Below, one piece after another: positions 7,185 through 15,583 of a stretch of 46,235 nt of DNA (positions are counted from its first letter, which is position 1; every line of letters begins with the position of its first letter). The stretch comes from a virus. Under the pieces are notes generated by a model, which saw only the letters and a program-made list of their open reading frames with translations, was not told the origin of the DNA and ran no database searches. Where the stretch lies: positions 1 through 46,235 of the IMG/VR virus record IMGVR_UViG_3300027906_000029; one strand, given 5' to 3'. Position numbers and translations under genes: made by a program.

Positions 7185-7356
7185 CTTCTTGTGATTCCTC
7201 TTCTGGTTCTACTTCACCGTCAAACATAGAGTTTGCGACTGAAGAACGAATTTTTTCGATCTTATCAGATGCTTTAGTGTACAACATATCTTTGATTTTT
7301 TCTGTTGTATCTGCAGCAGAACTATCAGTTGCAATCAAATCGACAACATTATCCAT
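7177..7356 (-). CDS. 67: Prohead core protein gp67-like (59 aa)
   Basis: A 59-residue frame runs from the ATG at 7356 to TAG at 7177-7179. The product reads MDNVVDLIATDSSAADTTEK, then IKDMLYTKASDKIEKIRSSV, ANSMFDGEVEPEEESQEDG. T4 gp67 (80 aa) also sits directly after gene 20 and has the same plan: a helical N-terminus (a 'xIIxAI..ND...A...F.eAl..r..d.I...k..iA..(L/M)F'-type pattern) and an acidic C-terminal tail. gp67 is part of the scaffold core and is cleaved by gp21 to internal peptides. The stop overlaps the start of the next gene by 8 bases. Assignment is by position, length and pattern, not by close identity. Confidence 0.7.
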   Translation of the reverse strand: MDNVVDLIATDSSAADTTEKIKDMLYTKASDKIEKIRSSVANSMFDGEVEPEEESQEDG

Positions 7357-7381
7357 GAATTTTAAGTATAGTTATATCTTT

Positions 7382-7390
7382 TATTTATAT
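7382..7390 (-). promoter_or_regulatory. T4-type late promoter containing the gene 20 stop codon
   Basis: The minus strand reads ATA TAA ATA: the gene 20 stop TAA lies inside an exact TATAAATA core. It ends 25 bases before the ATG of the gp67-like gene at 7356 and would start transcription of the prohead core and capsid block. Confidence 0.7.
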
Positions 7391-9061
7391 CTCGGCCAAT
7401 TTGGTATCTTTCTTTAATTGGTCGTAAGTCGTACCACCATCTAAAGGTTGATCCATTGGAGCACCCATAGACATTACATCTTCCTCAGTTCCAGGTGCTA
7501 ATGGTTCTCCCGTAATTGGATCTACTGCTGAAGGATCTGCTATAGTTCCATCTGCAATTTCTTTCTCAATTTGCTTATCAAGTTCTTCCATTTCTTGACT
7601 ACTTTGTCTAAGAACTTTAGTTCTTACCCATTCTTGAGAATAATATCTACCAATATAAGGTTCAATAGTAGCAAGGGTTCCAAGTCTTTCATTTAATAAT
7701 TCAGACTCTTTTAATTCTGCAAACTGATTGTCATATAAGAAGTCATATTGAATATGATCACTTAACTGTTCCCAATCTTCTGGGGCAATAATATTTTTAA
7801 GGATTAATTGAGTTTTTAAAAGATTACTAAACAAATTAGCAAATCTTTTTCTTAAACGTCCTACAAACTTAGCAAATTTAAGTTCATCTCTCAAGATTTC
7901 AGATGAACGTCCTAAATTGAATCCACCATCATTTGCAATTCTAGATTCTGGAACACCTAATGATCTGTATAATTTCTTCTGGAAATATTCAATATCAGAA
8001 AGTTCTCCAAGATTTTGTCCACCTGGAAGTGTAGTAATTTCAGTCCCTCTACCACCTTCTCTTCTTGGTAACCAGAAATCTTCCATCATAGACATGAACT
8101 TACGATCATCTCTAATTTCACCAGTTCCTGCATCATAAACTAACTTATTCCTATAGCGAGACATTACCTCTTTGAGGTATTGTTCTGCTTTAACTTTAGG
8201 TAAATTACCTACATCAATATAAAATATTCTTCTTTCTGGTGCTCTTGATAACCTATAAATGACAAGACTATCTTCAACCATTCTAAGTTGATTAAGAGAC
8301 TTAATTGCTTTATGAAGATATGAAAGACAAGTTCCTTTATTTCTATCAAACAAACCTGAAGTTACATAGCAAATAGAATCCTTTGCAATTTTTATAGATC
8401 CTTTACCACCAGCAGCACTTCCTGCAGAGAACATCTGTGTTGGGAAGTTTGGTTTTGGTGTATAAAGATAATATTCATCTATCTCAGGATAGACTGCTTT
8501 CTTCATATCATGACCACTATTGGCCATGTTATAATCATTACCCTTGATTTTCTTTTCTTGCCTGATGAATTTCATTTTCATCGGGTCGATATATCTTACT
8601 TCTTGAATACCGTCTTGTGGTCTTTTGGTATCAATTACTTTCATGTAATATAATCTACCATCTACATACCAATTTCTAAAAATTTCATGAGCTTTCTTAT
8701 CAAAGTCCATCATTTCTTTGATAGCTTTAAACTCTGCTCTTATAGCATCTTTTAAACCATCACTAGCATTAACATTAGATAATTCTATTTCAATAGGAGA
8801 ATCATATAAATCACTAACTAAAGCTTCATTAACAACATCCTCTACAGCAGAATCTGCTTCTGGATGAAGTACCATTTCACGATATCTTTTAATGAGATCG
8901 TATTCTGTTCTATAAACACCCTCTATATCAACATACTGACCATAAAAACCACTCGCAATATAGTTGTCAACCCCGTCCTCATTGGTTTTTGGGACAGGGG
9001 CAACTATAGAGGGTGGTTTCTTCTGGCTATCGTCAATTGAGAATCCAAAAAGTTTTGGCAT
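7385..9061 (-). CDS. 20: Portal protein gp20
   Basis: The 558-residue protein matches gp20 (T4: 524 aa). Recognisable parts are YREMVLHPEADSAVEDVVNE (around 62-81), VRYIDPMKMKFIRQEKKIKG, CLSYLHKAIKSLNQLRMVED, LVIYRLSRAPERRIFYIDVG, KLVYDAGTGEIRDDRKFMSM, DFWLPRREGGRGTEITTLPG, and GVPESRIANDGGFNLGRSSE. Twelve copies form the connector at the head vertex through which DNA is packaged by gp17. The C-terminus is acidic and Pro/Gly-rich. Gene 20 is widely used as a cyanomyovirus marker, and these motifs sit well with marine T4-like phages. Its stop codon is contained in the following late promoter. Confidence 0.95.
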   Translation of the reverse strand: MPKLFGFSIDDSQKKPPSIVAPVPKTNEDGVDNYIASGFYGQYVDIEGVYRTEYDLIKRYREMVLHPEADSAVEDVVNEALVSDLYDSPIEIELSNVNASDGLKDAIRAEFKAIKEMMDFDKKAHEIFRNWYVDGRLYYMKVIDTKRPQDGIQEVRYIDPMKMKFIRQEKKIKGNDYNMANSGHDMKKAVYPEIDEYYLYTPKPNFPTQMFSAGSAAGGKGSIKIAKDSICYVTSGLFDRNKGTCLSYLHKAIKSLNQLRMVEDSLVIYRLSRAPERRIFYIDVGNLPKVKAEQYLKEVMSRYRNKLVYDAGTGEIRDDRKFMSMMEDFWLPRREGGRGTEITTLPGGQNLGELSDIEYFQKKLYRSLGVPESRIANDGGFNLGRSSEILRDELKFAKFVGRLRKRFANLFSNLLKTQLILKNIIAPEDWEQLSDHIQYDFLYDNQFAELKESELLNERLGTLATIEPYIGRYYSQEWVRTKVLRQSSQEMEELDKQIEKEIADGTIADPSAVDPITGEPLAPGTEEDVMSMGAPMDQPLDGGTTYDQLKKDTKLAEI

Positions 9062-9091
9062 AGTATAAACCGTTTCCTATTATTATAGCAC

Positions 9092-9100
9092 TATTTATTA
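9092..9100 (-). promoter_or_regulatory. Late-promoter candidate overlapping the gene 19 stop
   Basis: The minus strand reads TAATAAATA, in which the first TAA is the gene 19 stop and AATAAATA differs from TATAAATA at one base. It ends 30 bases before the gene 20 ATG, the usual spacing in this window. Confidence 0.45.
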
Positions 9101-9685
9101 ATTTATGCTCTCGCCTCCAGCGTTAGCACCGACACCTTTAAGTGATTCGTAGTAAAGAACTTGTAGTTCTACTGTGAATTCTTCGATGGTATCTGTAGTT
9201 TCGTAAGAAAGATCCATCTGACTTAAGTTGGTTGGGAACACATCAAAGAACTTATATGTTCTAAGAGTTGAACCATCACGGTCTAGCTGGTGAATAAATG
9301 CATCCTGTTGATAATCTGCTGGATTATTAATTCCAGTAGCATCAGAAAGTCTGTTAATAACATTCATCCACTTTTCAAAAGCAGAACGAATTGCAAAGTC
9401 AGTATCGTTAATAACGGTAACTGTCCATGTATCAAAGGTTCTATCTCCAGCAATCTTCAGGATTCTTCCCCTGAAGTTTACGTCTATTGGAGTAATGTTT
9501 GAAGCAGGAAGTGCTGCTGCCTTTACTAAGAACCTAGACTTCTCTTTTACATCATTGTCGATTGCTATCGAATCTGGGAAAGCAAGTTCTACCTCAAATA
9601 GATTGGGTCTTGCACCACCACCGATTAACTTACTTTTAAAGTCGGTAATCTTTCTTAGTGGCGGTCTGTTAAGTTGGGTTGCCAT
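9098..9685 (-). CDS. 19: Tail tube protein gp19
   Basis: The 195-residue protein is a gp19-type tube subunit (T4: 163 aa). Signatures include ARPNLFEVELAFPDS, FLVKAAALPASNITPIDVNF, RGRILKIAGDRTFDTWTVTV, FEKWMNVINRL and QLDRDGSTLRTYKFFDVFPT. Hexameric rings of it form the inner tube through which DNA passes. The C-terminus (GANAGGESIN) is short and flexible. It follows gene 18 and precedes gene 20 as in T4. Its TAA stop is part of a possible late promoter (TAATAAATA) for gene 20. Confidence 0.92.
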   Translation of the reverse strand: MATQLNRPPLRKITDFKSKLIGGGARPNLFEVELAFPDSIAIDNDVKEKSRFLVKAAALPASNITPIDVNFRGRILKIAGDRTFDTWTVTVINDTDFAIRSAFEKWMNVINRLSDATGINNPADYQQDAFIHQLDRDGSTLRTYKFFDVFPTNLSQMDLSYETTDTIEEFTVELQVLYYESLKGVGANAGGESIN

Positions 9686-9709
9686 TTGTTTTTTATACCT
9701 CTAAGTTAG

Positions 9710-11866
9710 TTAAACAGAACCGATTACTTCATCGAATGAAATCCCAGTTCTTGTAGCAACAAAGGTTAAACCGATGAAGTTGATAGAACGTGCAGGTTTC
9801 ACAAAGATGTCTGCTACAAATTCATTGTTATCTATAACAGCAGCAGTGTTATTTGTTTCGTCACAAATAACTCTGAAGTCGTAAATACCTCTCTTTGATT
9901 GAACATCACGCATGAAAGGTTCAACAATGTTTACAAAATTAGTTCTTGTAATTTCGTCGTTGAATTCAAAGAGTTGGTCTTTTGCAGCACCCTTAATTGC
10001 TTGCTCAAGATAGATAAACAATCTACGAACATTAATGCGATCAAAGGCAGATGCCTTACCAAATCCAGTCTTGTCTCCAAAGAGAACAATACCAGCACCA
10101 GGTGAGAAGATAATTGGGTTTATTCTATTTGAATAAAGTGTATCTCTCTGTGCCTGATTAGGATTATAGGCAAGTTTTACTGCATTTAGAATTGCTCCTC
10201 TTGCAGTACCAGCAGGTGAGAACCAAGGGAAGTTGTTAATATCGTTTCTTGCACACAATCCAGCAATGTCTCCGTTCATTGGAACATATCTGAATGTATC
10301 GTTAAAACGATCATACATGTACTTGTAACCACTATCAAATACACCGTATGTGGTAGAAGTGATAGGAGCGTAGTAACTAACTAGATTATCTGTAATTTGT
10401 GAGTTTGAGTATACAGTTACTGCACCAGCAGCTGTATCATTCAAGAACTGATTTCTAGCAGGAGAAACAAATGCAACTGCATCCTTTCTTTGCTCTGCAA
10501 CAGAAATCACTTTATTAGCAAGTGCTTGAGAATCTTCCTTAGAATAGTTTGAAGCACCCATTAGAATGAAGTTTGCTTCATACTCATCTGGATTTTCAAA
10601 TAACTCATATCCAGTAGAAAGATCACCGATAGTAACAGTGAATGAACCAGGTGCTGTTACATCAGTAGTACCACCATAGTTCTTACCACCAGCAAGTGTT
10701 AATGTAGTAGCACCTATACCAGCAAAACTAATATCTTGTGCATCTTGATCCCATCCGTTATCAGAAGCATATGTCCAAGTTCCAGCAGCATAGTTAGTAG
10801 TTGTTATACCAGCAGGAGAAGAACCAGCAAAGATTTGTGATGAATTATTTGCAATGTACTTTCTCCAGTTAGAAGGAGTACCAGCAGAGAATTCAGCATC
10901 TTTTGCTTTAGAAAGACTTAAATGCTTCTCTAAAATAGATCCTGCATTACCAGTAATTGTTCCAAGATCATCAAAAAGAACAACATGAACTTCATCAAAT
11001 CTTGAACTTCTTGCTTCAGCATATCCTGAAGTTCCAGGACGTTCAGCAACACTACTCCACTTAAGTGTAGTATTGTTTAAAACAATTGTTTGTGCATCAA
11101 ACCAGTCTGCCTGTGAAGCAACTGTAGTTGTAGATCCACCACCTGCATTAGATGCAACTTCATAACTAAGAACTTGACCAGAATTAAACTTATAAACACC
11201 ACCTGGTTGATAGTCCTTATATGTTTCTATTCCTGCTGCAGATACATGAGCAGTGAATTTAACATCAACATCAGCACCAGATACTTTAGTAACAATTCCT
11301 TTAAAGTATCCATCAAGTACTGATGTTGAACCAGCACCAGCGACAACTGTATTTGGTGGAACCGCTTGGGTAACACCGACTCCAACAGTTAAAGTACTAA
11401 CACCAACTGTTAATGTTTGGTCTGATTGACTATCAATGATAGCAACCTTAACTCCATTTGACCAAGAACCAGGGTTCCTACCAGTAGCAACTACGTTAGT
11501 AATTGAATTGGAATCATATCCTTTATTATTATAGTCGTCTAAGCTATCAATTCTGACGCTACTTGCTGTTCCAACAAATCCATTTGTTAAATCAACGTCT
11601 GCAGCTCTTACGACTCTTAGTAAACCCCCGTATGCGAGATAAGAAGATGCAACTAGGAAATGTTCGTAGTGCTTATCTGTCTCTGCAGGTTCACCAAAAT
11701 TATCTAGCAGATCTTGCTCGTTTTCTACAAGAATTGGTGTGTTAACAGGTCCTTTTGCAAAGGGAGCGACTAAAGCACCAACATTAGCAGATGCTGTGTC
11801 AACTCTACCTATGGTAAGGTCAACCTCTTTTACGACAATCCCAGGAGATGCTAAATTTATAGGCAT
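9710..11866 (-). CDS. 18: Tail sheath protein gp18
   Basis: The 718-residue protein starts MPINLASPGIVVKEVDLTIG, the usual sheath N-terminus (PGv.v.E.d). The C-terminal third carries the most conserved sheath region: FSPAGTARGAILNAVKLAYN, NRINPIIFSPGAGIVLFGDK, INVRRLFIYLEQAIKGAAKD and FRVICDETNN, with RSINFIGLTFVATRTG at the end. T4 gp18 is 659 aa; the middle region here (about 140-420) is a Gly/Thr/Ser-rich variable domain that would lie outside the contracting core. The gene is preceded by a clear SD and a possible late promoter. The tube gene 19 follows after 24 bases. Confidence 0.93.
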   Translation of the reverse strand: MPINLASPGIVVKEVDLTIGRVDTASANVGALVAPFAKGPVNTPILVENEQDLLDNFGEPAETDKHYEHFLVASSYLAYGGLLRVVRAADVDLTNGFVGTASSVRIDSLDDYNNKGYDSNSITNVVATGRNPGSWSNGVKVAIIDSQSDQTLTVGVSTLTVGVGVTQAVPPNTVVAGAGSTSVLDGYFKGIVTKVSGADVDVKFTAHVSAAGIETYKDYQPGGVYKFNSGQVLSYEVASNAGGGSTTTVASQADWFDAQTIVLNNTTLKWSSVAERPGTSGYAEARSSRFDEVHVVLFDDLGTITGNAGSILEKHLSLSKAKDAEFSAGTPSNWRKYIANNSSQIFAGSSPAGITTTNYAAGTWTYASDNGWDQDAQDISFAGIGATTLTLAGGKNYGGTTDVTAPGSFTVTIGDLSTGYELFENPDEYEANFILMGASNYSKEDSQALANKVISVAEQRKDAVAFVSPARNQFLNDTAAGAVTVYSNSQITDNLVSYYAPITSTTYGVFDSGYKYMYDRFNDTFRYVPMNGDIAGLCARNDINNFPWFSPAGTARGAILNAVKLAYNPNQAQRDTLYSNRINPIIFSPGAGIVLFGDKTGFGKASAFDRINVRRLFIYLEQAIKGAAKDQLFEFNDEITRTNFVNIVEPFMRDVQSKRGIYDFRVICDETNNTAAVIDNNEFVADIFVKPARSINFIGLTFVATRTGISFDEVIGSV

Positions 11867-11901
11867 CTTTTACTCTCCGAATCTCAGATTATTTCTGAAA
11901 T

Positions 11902-11910
11902 TATTTATTG
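11902..11910 (-). promoter_or_regulatory. Late-promoter candidate upstream of gene 18
   Basis: The minus strand reads CAATAAATA, one mismatch from TATAAATA, ending 35 bases before the gene 18 ATG at 11866. The downstream leader carries a good Shine-Dalgarno (CGGAGAG, 6 bases before the ATG). The sheath gene is strongly expressed late in T4, which fits. Confidence 0.5.
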
Positions 11911-11947
11911 AAAAGCATATTTTCATTGGGGAAACAATACATGAACG

Positions 11948-12175
11948 TTACCAATCTGGGTATCCCCAATCTGTAAATGGCCTCTTTTTTCTATTTTTAA
12001 CTACTCTTCTTATTGTACATACTTTACATTCATACGCATAGGCAGATGGTAAAGCACCTCTATTTTTACGTGTCAGATAAAAATCTTCTATTAAATTTTT
12101 TACTTCTCCACATTCTCTACACTTTCTCTCAGTAAATAATAAATGTTCTAATTCAAGTTGATCATCTAAATCCAT
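11948..12175 (-). CDS. Small four-Cys zinc-ribbon protein (75 aa)
   Basis: The protein has two CxxC knuckles, Cys19-Cys22 (KCRECG) and Cys50-Cys53 (ECKVC), 28 residues apart, with FYLTRKNRG between them and a basic tail (RRVVKNRKKR) ending in TDWGYPDW. The layout KxCxxCgexK..(x)dFY......Y..xCKxC resembles the zinc module found at the N-terminus of some phage HNH endonucleases, but no HNH motif is present. It follows the Nfu gene without a gap (stop 12176, start 12175). A protein of this type between genes 17 and 18 is common in cyanophage myoviruses. It could bind nucleic acid; its role is unknown. Confidence 0.75.
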   Translation of the reverse strand: MDLDDQLELEHLLFTERKCRECGEVKNLIEDFYLTRKNRGALPSAYAYECKVCTIRRVVKNRKKRPFTDWGYPDW

Positions 12176-12415
12176 TTACACTGACAAAACTCTTTTAACT
12201 TCTGGGAATTTTTCTTTAACTAATTTTTCAATACCCATAGTCATTGTCTGAGCACTCATAGAACATCCTGCACAAGCACCTAACATTCTAACCATAACAA
12301 CAGGTCCTTCATCAAGGTAATCTATTGCAATGTATTCAAGATACCCACCATCAGCTTCGATATAAGGACGTATCTCATCCAATACATTATTCACATTTAA
12401 ATCATTTAGTTCCAT
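12176..12415 (-). CDS. Nfu/NifU C-terminal domain iron-sulfur scaffold protein
   Basis: The 79-residue protein consists of one NifU C-terminal (Nfu) domain: VLDEIRPYIEADGGYLEYIA (11-30), GPVVMVRMLGACAGCSMSAQ (37-56) and MGIEKLVKEKFPEV. Cys48 and Cys51 form the CxxC that, in a homodimer, assembles and hands over a 4Fe-4S cluster. I start it at the ATG at 12415, which overlaps the gene 17 stop (TAATG) and gives the normal domain start; a longer reading to 12430 adds five residues. It lies between terminase and a small Zn protein. Infecting phage may use it to supply Fe-S clusters to host or phage enzymes (for example photosystem I or nucleotide metabolism); that part is inference. Confidence 0.88.
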   Translation of the reverse strand: MELNDLNVNNVLDEIRPYIEADGGYLEYIAIDYLDEGPVVMVRMLGACAGCSMSAQTMTMGIEKLVKEKFPEVKRVLSV

Positions 12416-14079
12416 TACAGATAATCCCACATGTAGCTCATACCGCCACCTTTATCACCATACTCATCAGTATACCATCTTTCTCCATCTTTATCAACAA
12501 AACTTTCTTCATCATTAACACCATCTAAAACAAATCCAAATGGAGCCATATCTTGTTCTATTTGATTCTTTTGTTCTTCATAAATTCTTTTACGAACATC
12601 ATTATCAGTCATTTCCTTGAAATAGTCTTGTGCAACTAACCACGAAAATATAACAAGACACATTGCTAAGTCATCATTACATCCTTCTTCTGCTTCAAAT
12701 GATTGATGCTTCTGTGCAAATGTGGTTAATTCTGAAATAATATCATAATCACAAGTAATTATTTTATCATCCTCTAATAAAGTTTTTAGATTAGAACATC
12801 CTAATTTTTTAACAGCTGAAGTTGTTCTTACACCAAGTTGAGTCTTCTTTCCAGAGAATCCCTGACCAACAACTTGACCATTTCTTCCTCTCATAGAAGC
12901 CATTAATATGTTTTCATATTCAAGATCGTAAAATAATATTGATGCAACCTGGTCTCCAATATCATTTACCTCTACAAGAACATATGCATTATTATATGCT
13001 TTAGCAATATCACGAATAATATTTGGGAATAACATCGGTTTAATTTCATTATTCCTATATTTTGCTATAACTTTATACGGAAACTCAGTAACATCAGCAA
13101 CAATAAATGCAGAGTAATCATTACCCAAACCCCTTGCTACATCTACAGTAATTATATAATTATGATCTTCTTTAACTCTTTCATATATGTCTAAACCTGC
13201 ACTTCTTTGAATTGGTTCCTCATATACCAAATTTCTAAGTTTTGCTGGATTAATTAGAGTATTTACAGAACCTAAGAACTCACATTCAAACTCAACCTTA
13301 AACTGTTGCTCTGAAGTGTTTGCAATAGTTTGTGCTTTCCATTCAGCGTCTCTACCTGGAACCTGTGACCAATGTACTTCTGTATGTGTATATTCATTCT
13401 TACCTCTTTCGGCATCATGCCAATACCTATAGAAATGATTCATCCCATGAGGGGTAGATACCATTATTACTTTCGTTGATTTACCAGAAGTAATAGTAGG
13501 ATAAACAGAGGCAAAGAACGACTCAGCAATGTGATTCGGGACGAAAGCGAACTCGTCAAGAAAGAGGATATTAAAGGACATACCTCGGACAGCACTTGCA
13601 GACGTAGAAGCAGCCAGTATCTTTGATCCGTTTTCAAGTTCTAGACTCCCTTTGTTCCATGAGATTATACCCTGTTGCATCCATTTAGGCAAATTCTCAT
13701 ATGCAGTTTGTAATCTACCTAATAAATCACGGGCAGTTGCTGCTTTGTTTGCAAGAATACCAATGTTTGTACTATCATTAAAAACAGCATAATGTAAAAG
13801 ATAAGATACAGACGTAGTTGACTTACCAGTCTGTCTGGGCATCTTACATATGTTGAATCTGTTCTCATGGAAGTTTCTAATCAACTTCTCTTGGAAGTCA
13901 TATGGATGAAATTGAGTTAATCCTTCATCCAAAGAAACAATCTTAATATAGTTCTTAGCAAAATATACTGGATCCTTCTTACATTTAATAAATTCAACAA
14001 TCTGTTCTTGGGTAAACTCATGAGCAGTATTAGCCTTTTTTAAATTGGGATTACCAAGATAGACTTCTTCCTGAGACAT
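12415..14079 (-). CDS. 17: Terminase large subunit gp17 (packaging ATPase/nuclease)
   Basis: The 554-residue protein has the gp17 architecture. In the N-terminal ATPase, Walker A is PRQTGKST (residues 81-88), Walker B ILFLDE (171-176) with catalytic Glu176, and the coupling motif VSTPHG is at 207-212. The C-terminal RNase H-like nuclease begins at IITVDVARG (309-317), with Asp313 the first metal ligand and a further acidic motif (EVNDIGDQ) and a late Asp pair (NDDLAM) completing the site. It powers DNA packaging at the portal and cuts the concatemer. T4 gp17 is 610 aa, so length is ordinary. Its stop codon overlaps the Nfu-like start as TAATG. Confidence 0.93.
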   Translation of the reverse strand: MSQEEVYLGNPNLKKANTAHEFTQEQIVEFIKCKKDPVYFAKNYIKIVSLDEGLTQFHPYDFQEKLIRNFHENRFNICKMPRQTGKSTTSVSYLLHYAVFNDSTNIGILANKAATARDLLGRLQTAYENLPKWMQQGIISWNKGSLELENGSKILAASTSASAVRGMSFNILFLDEFAFVPNHIAESFFASVYPTITSGKSTKVIMVSTPHGMNHFYRYWHDAERGKNEYTHTEVHWSQVPGRDAEWKAQTIANTSEQQFKVEFECEFLGSVNTLINPAKLRNLVYEEPIQRSAGLDIYERVKEDHNYIITVDVARGLGNDYSAFIVADVTEFPYKVIAKYRNNEIKPMLFPNIIRDIAKAYNNAYVLVEVNDIGDQVASILFYDLEYENILMASMRGRNGQVVGQGFSGKKTQLGVRTTSAVKKLGCSNLKTLLEDDKIITCDYDIISELTTFAQKHQSFEAEEGCNDDLAMCLVIFSWLVAQDYFKEMTDNDVRKRIYEEQKNQIEQDMAPFGFVLDGVNDEESFVDKDGERWYTDEYGDKGGGMSYMWDYL

Positions 14080-14087
14080 AATAAAAT

Positions 14088-14537
14088 TTACTTATTAGGT
14101 TTTTCGTTATCTAATAATCCTTGTTTAAGCATTTTGGATAACTCGGATGTAGATCCTACAAATAGTGCATTATTTGTAACATTACTTGGAGCTTTATTCT
14201 TATCCTCATCAATATCTTTAACTTTCTTTTGAAGTTCCATCAATTTATCAGTTGTATCTGCAACTGATTTTATAATTTGTCCTGCAACTTCATATGCTCT
14301 TGGACTTGCACTTTCACCAGCAAGTTCCAGTATACCATTAAGAGATTCTTGCCCTTTCTCTATAAGTGAATATAAATTAGCACGAGTATAATCATAGTCT
14401 TTATCAATATCATCACTCACATTTCTAATCTGATCTTTTCTCTTAGCACAACCCCCTTCTGGAGTTGTACTCACATCAATAGCATTAGTTGTATTCAATG
14501 CCTTGTCGATAGAATCATAATTATCCATAACTTTCAC
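14088..14537 (-). CDS. 16: Terminase small subunit gp16
   Basis: The product (up to 149 residues) is a mostly helical, polar protein with RANLYSLIEKGQESLNGILE, LAGESASPRAYEVAGQIIKS and TTDKLMELQKKVKDIDEDK, the arrangement seen in gp16-type small terminases, followed by NALFVGSTSELSKMLKQG near the C-terminus. It recognises phage DNA and stimulates gp17. The longest reading uses a GTG at 14537, overlapping the gene 15 stop by one base (TAGTG). An ATG three codons in (14528, MDNYDSIDKAL) gives 146 residues and may be the true start; neither has a strong Shine-Dalgarno. Gene 17 follows with an 8-base gap. Confidence 0.85.
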   Translation of the reverse strand: MKVMDNYDSIDKALNTTNAIDVSTTPEGGCAKRKDQIRNVSDDIDKDYDYTRANLYSLIEKGQESLNGILELAGESASPRAYEVAGQIIKSVADTTDKLMELQKKVKDIDEDKNKAPSNVTNNALFVGSTSELSKMLKQGLLDNEKPNK

Positions 14538-15583
14538 TATACGTCTTCTTGCTGAGTTGGACTATAAGTTCTACCATCAGTATAGAAAGTAGTAGTTTCA
14601 TTGAATCCAAAGTTATCATCCATATCAACTAATAAATCATCTGCTGCAGTTAATACGTCAATTGATGTATTTTCTAAATGTGTTACTTTATCAGTACCAT
14701 CATAACCTCTAGCAACAACAAGTGTCAAGTTATCAGGTTTTTCTTTGACTAACATAATCTCATTATCAATAATAATTCTATTGTTAACTGCAAAGTTAGT
14801 AGAATCATTTACAGCAAATCTAGTCTTAGTCTTAGTTAATGCTTCACGTAAGGTAGCAGTATTATCATCATTATAATCCTCTCTTGCTTCAGGTACAGCA
14901 GTATATCTGACTTCTCTTTTTGCTGTAAGTGCTGTATCTGCAGCATAATCGACTTGAACCTTCTTAATAAGTCCTTCAGGTGTATCCTCAACTGGACCGA
15001 ATAGATGAGTCTTAGCACTAAAATTAAGTGTGTATATTAATGCTCTTCTAGTTGAAAAGTCTCCTTCATAATCATCTTGGAATGAAATATTATCCAAAAC
15101 AATTGGTACATCTCTCTTTTCATTAATTGCATTAATTAAATCAATAGTTATATTGAATGATGGTTGAAAATATGGAAGTATCTGTTCTACAATCTGTAAT
15201 GCGTCATCATTTAATTTAGTTAAAATATTTAATTCAAATCCTATATTATATGGAACAGGCATATAAACCCTTCTTATTTTTTTATTATCATCAAGTGCTT
15301 TGAATACTTGAGTTATACCAGACTTTCTTGTTGCATCATATGTAATATTAGTCATCTCAAAAGACATTCTTGGTAATGTAATTTGAACTGCTCTATTCAA
15401 ATCTGGATTTTGCTCCAGTCTTGCTAAGAATTTCTGCATTGGACCATAAGCCAATGGAACTCTTATTTCACCACCAGGAGCACTAGTAGAAGATTTGTGT
15501 CGTATGCGAATATCATTAAATATCGTACCGAAAGCAATAACTGTCTTTCTTAATATTTGATGATAATAATAAGTACCTAACAT
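14537..15583 (-). CDS. 15: Tail sheath stabiliser / tail completion protein gp15
   Basis: The 348-residue product carries the gp15 start MLGTYYYHQILRKTVIAFGT, then FNDIRIRH and VPLAYGPMQKFLARLEQNPD, LPRMSFEMTNITYD, and YMPVPYNIGFELNILTK, all classic gp15 motifs. T4 gp15 (272 aa) forms a hexamer that caps the tail sheath and binds the neck. The protein here has an extra C-terminal region from about residue 230 containing an LREALTKTKTRFAVND / IMLVKEKPDNLTLVVARGYD segment. A similar GYDGT/RG(F/Y)xG unit (element with ...I..E.m.V......l.V.RG..GT) also appears in the giant and DUF4815 proteins. The gene abuts gene 16. Confidence 0.88.
   Translation of the reverse strand: MLGTYYYHQILRKTVIAFGTIFNDIRIRHKSSTSAPGGEIRVPLAYGPMQKFLARLEQNPDLNRAVQITLPRMSFEMTNITYDATRKSGITQVFKALDDNKKIRRVYMPVPYNIGFELNILTKLNDDALQIVEQILPYFQPSFNITIDLINAINEKRDVPIVLDNISFQDDYEGDFSTRRALIYTLNFSAKTHLFGPVEDTPEGLIKKVQVDYAADTALTAKREVRYTAVPEAREDYNDDNTATLREALTKTKTRFAVNDSTNFAVNNRIIIDNEIMLVKEKPDNLTLVVARGYDGTDKVTHLENTSIDVLTAADDLLVDMDDNFGFNETTTFYTDGRTYSPTQQEDV

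Noticed and set aside
12416-12430. Longer start for the Nfu-like protein
   Set aside because: The extra five residues lie wholly inside gene 17; the TAATG start gives the normal domain length.
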